From: Panaeolus papilionaceus
Lineage: Eukaryota; Basidiomycota; Agaricomycetes; Agaricales
Reading direction: 5' to 3'
NCBI GenBank assembly: GCA_015501605.1
Contig: JADNRZ010000010.1
Span: forward strand, 1,178,001-1,242,000
DNA length: 64,000 nt
Shown: in pieces, positions 56,970 to 64,000 of the stretch
Numbering within the stretch: position 1 is the first letter of the stretch
How the letters are laid out: every line of letters begins with the position of its first letter
Notes under the pieces: model-generated
Databases searched by the model: none
Told to the model about the DNA's origin: nothing
What the model saw: only the letters and a program-made list of their open reading frames with translations
Position numbers and translations under genes: made by a program

Positions 56970-59900
56970 CTAATCAAACTTATATGACCTTGCCATTGAC
57001 TTGATGAGCAGTAGGTTCTCGGAGTCATTAATGGCTAGATGTGAAGTGAACGCACGCAGATTACTAAAGTGTGCGACACACTTCTTGTGTATCTTACACT
57101 TCTTGTCCTTGTTGAATGGTTTGGAACAAAAGGGGTGTGTCTCCCGCAGAAATCGGAATGCACATTCGTTTCCTGGAACCCACCCATGATTTTTTGTGAG
57201 TGCCTCCACAAGATGAATAATCTTGTTCCTTCTACAGATTTCGGAACGGATAGTTGAGTTGTTCGTTCGCCACTTGGAACCCCAATGCGCCTCCAGCTCA
57301 TCAATGCTGAATTTACCATCGAATCCGTGCTTGAACTCTTGCCAGACTGACTCCAAAATTGGCTGATCAGTCGAAATAGACGGCGGCTTCCACAAACTGT
57401 GTCCCTGTGGCAACCAGTTGTTGTCCTTCCACTCAAAAGTGTGCGCTTTGAGCTTGGCATCACCGTACCTCTCCTCAAGTTCAGTGAGCGTTTTGATCTG
57501 GAGCGCATAAATCACGGGATCTGATGCACAGACAGGGAAGGATTTAGTAGAGAATGTGGTACCGAGGCCGCTTGCAACAAGCGAAGGGGCTGTTACAGTG
57601 ATTGTTGATGGGATGATGAGCGGTGATGAGAATGGAATATGTGGCAACAAAGGGAGTGGTGAAGTGGATGTTGGCTCCGAGTTGATAACGAATGAAGGGG
57701 CGACTGATGCATGCTGAGAAGATACGAGTGTGTTCAAAAGCATTAAATTCATGCTTCCGGCAGTGTTGTCAGTACGCTCATTTGGCTCAGCAATTATTGC
57801 TGTTGAAGCCGTCGGCTCAAATTGAGCGTATCGAGCATGTTTCAAACCTGAACGACGCTTCAGTATGAGTATCACAGCAGTATAGTATTAATATTATGAC
57901 TTACTGTGTGACGAAACAATTTCCTGAGCCACTTTTTGTAAATCCTGTAGCGACTCTTCGGCCTTGCGCTTACGAGATGGAGGCAAGTTGTTGATCGTTG
58001 TTGCTGCTACGACTTGCATGGTGGTCTGCACCAGGTTACACATTGCACCAAGTGCTAACGACATATTTTGAGCATTTTCTTCAATGCGGCGTTGATGATC
58101 AAGTGTCGCAATGCGATTACTTTCCATTGAGCCACGGAAGCTATCTTGAATCGCAGCAGGGAGGTTTTGCAAGTGTTGCCGACGATCGTCCTCAGCATCA
58201 CGAAGGACTTGAACAGTTTGAAGCGAGAAGGACCGAAATGAGTCGGAATTAAAGGGTGCGTAACCAAAGATTGGGGCATTTGGATACTGCTGATAAAGTA
58301 CAGCACTATCCTGAATGAGGACCACACGGAGGTAGAGAAGAAGGTTGAGGAGGTATCGAAGGGCACTATCTTGTGTGTCCTTCTTGCTCGATTTCTGAAG
58401 TAAGCGATCGGCGTATGCAGATTCCACACCCTCAATCCATGGAAATATTGAGGTAAGCAGATCGTTGGGAGGTACTGTGAAATTATTTGATTCATTAATG
58501 CTCAAGTGACAATGATACTTATTTATCAATAATAGGAGCTCACCAATCGATTCCCTTGCTATAAAATAGGAGTCGGCGTGATGGCCATTGCACCCTGCTG
58601 CTGCAACCATTGCGTCAATCGGCACCGAGTGATTATATAGGCTCCATGATCCTGCGATTGACCAGTTTCCCAACGCGCGCACGCTATCTGTGGAGGCGCC
58701 GAGAGCGATAGCTGTTGTTGCAGTATAAGAGCGTCCCCCATGTGTTGAGGAATAGTGTTCCAGTCCCAGCCGAGCTTTCTGTTCGTTGCATTGTTTCCGA
58801 TGGTCTAACAGTAGTTGAGTAATAAGTTTTGACGATTTGTAACAAGAGAAGGATTTGTATATGTACTTTCATATGCCATTGGGATCGTATCATCAGACCT
58901 TTGAGATCGTAGCGGTGGAAATAAAAGGATTTGATACCAATTGCGGAAGCCGTGAATGCTGGTAGCGCGCTGATCTGTATATGATGGCTCGAAGCTGGGT
59001 TCAGTGCGACCAAATACATGCCACAAAGAAAAAAAATAGAGGGCAAGAGCGGACAATGGACATAGATTAACTTTACGGTGGCGAAGTGCATAGTGTTTCT
59101 CAACTCTTCCAGTGGTATTTGTCTTGCCTTGGTTACTCATCACAACAAGCGCCTGTAAATAAGTCCAGTGCGACCATCAGAGACAGGAATCATAAAATAA
59201 AATAAACTCAATACATACCTTTACCCGCCTGTCTAACTCATGACTTTCTCTACCTGGCATTGGAATCCCCTCAATATTCAGATCTGAAAGTAGAATCCGC
59301 CGTGTATTGTCTCCTCGAAATGCCATTGAGGTTGAAAATAAAAGCATCGTTCGGTTTCTGAGTGCAATCATAATGCTCTTTCGTTTTGAATCGCCAAGCG
59401 GGTTGAGGAGGTAATCACTTGACATTAAAATAAGGTCCTCCGTCGTAAATGTAGCTAGGTCATAAGCGATGGGCTATTAGATGGATTGTAATGATAATGC
59501 AGGATAAAATACACCTACCTGACACAATTCCCTTCGCCTTCATCTCCTGTGAAGCCTCTTGACGCTTTGCCTCTGCCATTTGCGAAGACTTTTCAATGGC
59601 CTTTATATAAGGGTTATCACGGAGTTTTATTTGCGACTCGGGATCAGCTAAGTATTCAGGATCGCGCGAGTGTTCGAAGCGGTAGTGCTCGAGGCTGTTG
59701 ATTGTCTGCTTTATGGAGCTGATACCAACAGTCGTATTGGGTAGGATGGTTTTACCCCCAGGACCGCGCTATTGAATATTAAGCTTTAGCTGAGTCCAAG
59801 AATAATTTTAACTTACTTTCTCTCGAGACATCTCATAATTGAGAAATAGTGCGACCTTTGTTCCGTTGATGGGCTCTGGCGACACATGGGAATAAGGTTC

Positions 59901-60359
59901 CAATGGTAATGGGTTTTCGGGCTCAGGAAGTCCCGCCTCTTGTCGTGCAAGTGCTTGAGCTTCAGCCTCGGCTCGGCATTCCTCGTCCCACTCTTCTTGC
60001 TGACGCTGTTGGTCAGCTTCGAACCATGTCTTGTAAGCGACGTAATGGCGTGGATATGAACGCTCCGTGCCGTGTTTGGCTCGATCAGCTCGACGCACTT
60101 CCTTGCGCTTCAAAGCTTCGTCATGAACACGATCTTCCATACGCTGCTTCTGTTTCTGTTGTGCAGGTATTATCAGAGTGACAGAGACAGGGTGCTCGTG
60201 TTCATTTGGCATGGTATACAGCGGTTGGAGTAGTAATTTTTGTGGGTTGGTTGGATCAACAGATAGTTCTCTCTTGATGGAAAGAGACAATGAACTCTTC
60301 TTCTTCCTTGACCGCTTAAGTACAGAGATAGACTGTTGGCCTCTTAGTTGAGTCATCAT
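56970..60359 (-). CDS. Crypton-type tyrosine recombinase with GCR1_C domain
   Basis: Predicted site-specific recombinase moving the element. The start is uncertain: M at 60359 is used; the frame is open to 60575. Exons give a charged coiled-coil-like region (RADRAKHGTERSYPRHYVAY, QQRQQEEWDEECRAEAEAQA), then RGPGGKTILPNTTVGISSIK, LATFTTEDLILMSSDYLL, LRNRTMLLFSTSMAFRGDN, KHYALRHRKVNLCPLSALAL, FRNWYQILLFP and AYE. The catalytic C-terminal region follows: HYSSTHGGRSYTATTAIAL (H-x-x-R), VRALGNWSIAGSWSLYNHS (candidate nucleophile Tyr) and VPIDAMVAAAGC. Downstream exons contain a helical region with SRKRKAEESL. The last exon ends with a GCR1_C domain, SVWQEFKHGFDGKFSIDELE then HWGSKWR and ICRRNKIIHLVEAL, stop 56972-56970. 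The NDC10-like order is typical of fungal Cryptons. No frame lesion was seen, so it may be active. Confidence 0.82.
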
Positions 60360-60598
60360 TGCGCTTTGCAGCTGACAATGAAAGTGAACAATGGGTATTC
60401 GCTCGCTCAAGAGATTTGATTGATGGGGAGTCAGGACTTGGGGGCTTATGGTAAATGAGAGAACTTGATGCAGTCGTGAGGTTGGAGATATTCTCAAGCA
60501 GATGGTAGTATTTAAAAAAGTTGAAATAATGTTATTCATTTCAATACGGAGACCTACGAACAAGAGGAGGCTCAAGCACGAGTTTGTGCGCGCGCGTG

Positions 60599-60658
60599 TT
60601 ATCTAAATGAGGGTGCGTGCTACCTAAATCAGGCAAGAGCTCAAATTATCTAATGATC
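60599..60658. repeat. Three short subterminal repeats at the element's right side
   Basis: TTATCTAAATGAGGG (60599-60613), CTACCTAAATCAGGC (60620-60634) and ATTATCTAATGATC (60645-60658) share a YATCTAAATSAGG-like core with 21-25 bp spacing, roughly two helical turns. They lie in the upstream region of the recombinase gene and could be binding sites for its GCR1_C domain. Confidence 0.4.
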
Positions 60659-60757
60659 TCGGCCGAACTCCGGCAATAATATCTATTGTCCGTGCTAAAA
60701 CAATGACATCCAAGACACGAAAAAAATATATGCAACTCGTCTCCATTGCCTCTGCCA

Positions 60758-60784
60758 AAATAGCAGCGCTGCCAGCGTTGTCTG
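60758..60784. repeat. Right-end direct repeat copy and AGCGTTGTC motifs
   Basis: AAATAGCAGCG (60758-60768) repeats 54738-54748. It overlaps AGCGCTGCC (60765-60773) and is followed by AGCGTTGTCTG (60774-60784), the inverted match of CAGACAACGCT at 54623-54633. Hydrophobin coding sequence resumes 54 bp later. Confidence 0.55.
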
Positions 60785-60838
60785 TGCCAGAGTTGACCCC
60801 CACATATCCTCTATATATCACAGCTAACGGCCCCAAAG

Positions 60839-60987
60839 CTCTGCCCAACCTGTTTGCTGCACGAACAACTCCTTCGTAAGCACCTATCACCCAGCTTTTG
60901 TAAACGCGATTATCTTACCAGTTGAATGTTCTATTTCAGGGTGGTATCATTTCTCTTGGATGCAGCCCCATCAACCTCAACCTTTAA
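60839..60987 (+). CDS. Class I hydrophobin 3, 3' exons (right of mobile element)
   Basis: Exon 60839-60875 encodes [12 protein letters not shown] and supplies the last base of the split Cys codon. Exon 60940-60987 encodes [15 protein letters not shown] with a TAA stop. There is no start codon, signal peptide or TATA box of its own, so this is the displaced end of the gene starting at 54182. The acceptor before 60839 is AAAG rather than the usual YAG. The two parts match in phase and complement each other exactly in hydrophobin content. Confidence 0.85.
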
Positions 60988-61896
60988 ATATGACCAATAT
61001 CGACTCAATAAATATCGCTTCATCTTCGGCGCCTTACGGACCGGCTTGGTGCCCAAGATTGCTATGTACAATATTTGTAGTGCTTTGTCGACGAAATTGA
61101 TATTTTGATGATGCTATTTCCGCTTTGAGATAAGATTCCCATCCTGGGTATAGCGCGTTGATCGCGTTGGAGCAAAAGAAGGCGCGCATCAGCGATGCTG
61201 CTTGCTCAACATTGTCAAGCCTGTATGAGCAATGGCTGGATACAGCCCATGAGCGAGCATCTGAGTGCACGCTGCATGTCATTGCTTACACTGAGAGTGC
61301 TCCGTCGCAAATTTGAGTAGGCTAGGACTCGCGCCGTTTTTGTTATAACTACTCGACAAAGTGGCATCGAAGCACACACAGCCCGAGTCGAGGTAATTGA
61401 TAACTTTATAACAGTACAGCGAAAAAGTAGTCTAATACTGCTGCTCTATTGGCTGTGCCTGTATTGCGTAGGAAATTTTAAGGAACAAAGGGCCTATCAG
61501 CCAACTACAAGTCGGCTGTCAACGTTTGTATTCAGATTGAGGGTCTCCGTTCCAAACTGACCACCTAACATGCTGTGGCGCTATGTGGGTAGACAGTAAC
61601 GCTCGAAACGAGGGAACATGTGGGGCAAATCAATTAGTATCGCCGTTCGAATTCCGAAATCAACGTTTACCGAACTGTCATACCTTGTGAAGCGCCGTCA
61701 CGGAGAAGTGACCTCCTTCGACGTCCTGGGAAAGTCCGAAACATATCTCCGACAAGGTTATTGTACATTGTTCTGATTATTTATCAATATTAAATTGCTC
61801 GTAAATGTGCCTCAAGGCATTCTAAAACTATAAAAGAGGCTACTTGAACGGAGAGATTCTTCAGTCGAATTCCTCATTCAACTACTACTTAACAAG
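60988..61896. other. Intergenic between hydrophobins 3 and 4
   Basis: About 900 bp of 3' UTR and promoter. Open frames at 60926-61108 and 61034-61282 have no recognisable content. The hydrophobin 4 TATA box is annotated separately. Confidence 0.5.
61829..61836 (+). promoter_or_regulatory. TATA box of hydrophobin 4
   Basis: TATAAAAG, 68 bp before the ATG at 61897, at the same spacing as in the neighbouring hydrophobins. Confidence 0.75.
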
Positions 61897-62383
61897 ATGT
61901 TCGCCTGTGCTACTTCCTTCGCCATCGTCGCTCTCCCAATCTTTGCCGCCGCCACCGCCATTCCTCGTGATGGAGACTGCAACACTGGCCAGATCAACTG
62001 CTGCAACTCCACTATGACTGTATGTTGAGCGTCATGTTATTTAACGACAGGATCTGATCAAACAAATAGTCCTCCTTGACCACCCTCGCACAATTGGGCG
62101 GTCTTCTTGGTCTCTCTCTCCCGGCCATCGGTGGTCTCATTGGATGTAAGCACGACATCTGAATCTATTGGCATCTAATTTCACTATATTGTCCACAGTG
62201 TCTTGCAACCCTATCTCCATCCTGGGTGCTGGTGGAAACTCCTGCTCCGCTCAACCCGTCTGCTGCACCAACAACTCCTTCGTAAGTTACCATCCCACAA
62301 AACTCAATAATATTAGTATCTAACTTTGTGACTAGGGTGGTCTCATCTCCCTCGGCTGCAGCCCCATCAACCTCAACCTCTAA
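61897..62383 (+). CDS. Class I hydrophobin 4
   Basis: Signal peptide [20 protein letters not shown] at 61897, then [58 protein letters not shown] and [15 protein letters not shown], stop 62381-62383. Eight Cys in class I order; about 110 residues. Introns are at the same three positions as hydrophobin 2, with no intron in the GGNSC codon. Very close to hydrophobin 2 and to the 3' exons of hydrophobin 3, consistent with recent tandem duplication. An unusual extra Cys lies inside the signal peptide (residue 4), which would be removed. Confidence 0.93.
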
Positions 62384-63374
62384 GTGTGTTTACTAGGTGA
62401 TCCACCATACTCGGTCATGCCAAGGTCGAACATGGTAAAGGTCGTTCTTTGTAGTACGAAGTAAGAAGTGCGTTGTAGTATTGTAGATCGTGTCGTGAAT
62501 TTATTCAGATGAACATATTCCAGATGAGTGAGTCCTTCGAGTTCGGAACGCTGGCGAAGTTCGTTTGAGGGGATCAAATGAGCACTGACAAAGGGCAAGT
62601 TATGGTATACATAAATGAGGCAGAGGCATATCATAGACGACTTAGGATATACGTGTGCATTCAAAAATCAGCCCTAGAGATAGCTGACCATCTGAATCTA
62701 ATGCAGGATTCATAAGTTGGAAAAGCATAAGGCTTCGAATGTGATATTGAGTTATGCCGATACTTATTAGTGGTGTAGGTGCTTTCAAGGGGCGATGCCT
62801 CAATTGACATGGCTATCATGATGAATACGTATTGCTACCCACCAACCTTCCGACCTTGTATATTACTTGCGGGAGGTTTAATCGCTTCGAGCCCCACATT
62901 TTTTCAGTGTTCCAAGGCTTCCCGCCGCATCTGATCACTACATGCACACGTATACTATGCATTTAAAGCTGTAATTTAATATGCCGTCAGTCGACGTGTC
63001 CGTTATTGTTGTCCTCGAAGCTCGAACTGAATAATTTGTACCTGCTATTGGCAAATTACGGACGGAGTGTGGCTCAACGATGTGGATCCCCCTTGAACCC
63101 ACTCATAACCAACAAATGGAATTCTTTCTCTGGACGCACCTCTATTTCCTCAATTGCACGGAAATTATGGTGGATTAAGGTGTTAAAGAATTTCTCCTGC
63201 AAGTGTGCCCTTTGGGGAGAAATGAAGAATCAGAGGTCGTCCTCCCCGCATTTAGAAACGAAAATCCCCAGCGGAAGAACGCAGGTATCGAAGTCGTTCA
63301 AATCCTATAAAAGAGGTCCCAAACACGCCCTGTTTCTCAGTCGAATTCTCGAGTTCAACTACTCTCATTCAGAA
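62384..63374. other. Intergenic between hydrophobins 4 and 5
   Basis: About 990 bp. The frame 63006-63518 runs through the hydrophobin 5 start and is in frame with it, but the upstream part has no coding character and the TATA box lies inside it. No separate gene is supported. Confidence 0.5.
63306..63313 (+). promoter_or_regulatory. TATA box of hydrophobin 5
   Basis: TATAAAAG, 69 bp before the ATG at 63375. It argues for 63375 as the real start against the longer open frame beginning upstream. Confidence 0.75.
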
Positions 63375-63954
63375 ATGTTCAAGAACGCTGCCTCCTTCGC
63401 TGTTTTGGCTCTGCCCCTCCTTGCCGCTGCCACCACTGTCGAGATCGACGCTCGCCAGTCTGGCAACTGTAACACTGGAAACATCCAATGCTGCAACAAC
63501 ACCTTCACTGTGAGTTGATCTCCAAGCAATCGACTGTGCAAGTCTTGATATCAACGCCGCGATTGCAGAACACTGCTACCACCCTAGCCTCCATCAGTAG
63601 TGCCCTGGGTATCTCTCTGCCTTCCATCAGTGGTCTCATTGGCCGTAAGTCCAGTAAATCAACTGAACAATGTCAAGTACTCAATTGATCGTCTTCTCAG
63701 TGGCTTGCACCCCGATCTCTGTTCTTGGTGCTGGGGGAAACTCCTGGTGGGAGACGCCTTCTACCTAAACACCCCAGCTTCAAATTGCTAACTTTAAAAT
63801 GATCGATACATCAATAGCTCTGCTCAACCAGTTTGCTGCACCAACAACTCCTGGGTAAGCCTACATACTTGCACTCATGACAAAATTTGTATTAACTGTC
63901 AAACAGAATGGCCTCGTTTCCCTCGGCTGCTCCCCCATCAATCTCAACCTGTAA
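63375..63954 (+). CDS. Class I hydrophobin 5
   Basis: Signal peptide MFKNAASFAVLALPLLAAAT at 63375, then [58 protein letters not shown] and [15 protein letters not shown], stop 63952-63954. Eight Cys in class I order. It has four introns: the three shared positions plus one of 72 bp (63746-63817) splitting the GGNSC Cys codon as TG/C. This extra intron corresponds exactly to the position occupied by the 6.3 kb interruption in hydrophobin 3. The mature N-terminus is longer than in copies 2-4 (EIDARQSG). Intact. Confidence 0.92.
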
Positions 63955-64000
63955 ACGGCCTGTCCGACGCCGTCTATGTACCATGACAGTGATGACACTG

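Larger units (their letters stand above)
54583..60790 (-). mobile_element. Crypton-type tyrosine-recombinase element with XPG nuclease, in hydrophobin 3
   Basis: About 6.2 kb inserted in intron 3 of hydrophobin 3. It encodes two minus-strand genes: a tyrosine recombinase with GCR1_C domain (56970-60359) and an XPG-family nuclease (55116-56714). Removing roughly this interval would leave an intron of about 90 bp, normal for this genome, which is the main basis for the boundaries. Both ends carry AGCGTTGYC-like motifs, and an 11-bp direct repeat AAATAGCAGCG occurs at 54738-54748 and 60758-60768. No transposase DDE motif, reverse transcriptase or long terminal inverted repeat was seen. Cryptons are known to encode a tyrosine recombinase with a GCR1_C DNA-binding domain and to lack long terminal repeats. 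The nuclease cargo is not something I know as a standard Crypton component. Exact ends need an empty-site comparison. Confidence 0.75.

Noticed and set aside
54583..60790. Retrotransposon or DDE transposon as explanation for the insertion
   Set aside because: No reverse transcriptase, integrase or DDE motifs and no long terminal repeats; the HGGR/Tyr and GCR1_C signatures fit a tyrosine recombinase.
1..64000. CRISPR arrays, bacterial operons, riboswitches
   Set aside because: The DNA is eukaryotic with many spliceosomal introns; no regularly spaced repeats of that type were seen.

Overview
The window is nuclear DNA of a filamentous basidiomycete, almost certainly an Agaricomycete (mushroom-forming class). 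Genes are split by many short (about 50-70 bp) GT-AG introns. The content is typical of that group: a tandem cluster of class I hydrophobins, an agaricomycete-style caspase-domain protein, a P450 relic, expanded beta-lactamase-like serine hydrolases, and low-complexity Gln/Gly/Met-rich chromatin proteins. I cannot name the species from sequence alone.

Layout. 1-7185 (+): 3' part of a very large Zn2Cys6 transcription factor that begins upstream of the window. 7861-9269 (-): geranylgeranyl diphosphate synthase. 9600-12007 (-): caspase-domain (C14) protein. 12480-14253 (-): copper-fist transcription factor with Cys-rich copper-sensing motifs. 14254-18668: 4.4 kb without a supportable gene. 18669-20343 (-): alanine aminotransferase with a likely mitochondrial presequence. 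21384-23326 (+): RSC7/Npl6-type subunit of a SWI/SNF-RSC remodeller. 23576-24834 (+): single-pass membrane protein. 26027-29930 (+) and 43008-46682 (-): two pairs of EstB/class C beta-lactamase-like serine hydrolases, pointing towards each other. Between them lie the SNF5/SMARCB1 remodeller subunit gene (33309-40029, -), two smaller genes built from duplicated copies of the SNF5 3' end (30206-32391, -), and a cytochrome P450 relic (about 41.9-42.8 kb). 48090-49366 (+): an unidentified protein. 50624-50968 (+): a small secreted protein with an amphipathic lysine-rich C-terminus. 51925-63954 (+): five hydrophobin genes.

Two things stand out. First, hydrophobin 3 is interrupted inside an intron by a roughly 6.2 kb element. 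It carries a Crypton-type tyrosine recombinase (NDC10-like catalytic region plus GCR1_C DNA-binding domain) and, on the same strand, an XPG/FEN1/GEN1-type structure-specific nuclease with its acidic motifs intact. The hydrophobin exons on both sides remain in frame, and the element's ends carry repeated AGCGTTGYC-like motifs and an 11-bp direct repeat. Second, the last exons of SNF5, encoding a compact Cys/His module, have been copied downstream at least three more times and have acquired new first exons, giving a two-module and a one-module gene.

Functionally, the window combines chromatin remodelling (RSC7, SNF5), transcriptional control (Zn2Cys6, copper fist), core metabolism (GGPP synthase, alanine aminotransferase) and cell-surface or secreted accessory proteins (hydrophobins, small secreted protein). 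All exon structures were read by eye from splice consensus and reading frame. No database search was run.
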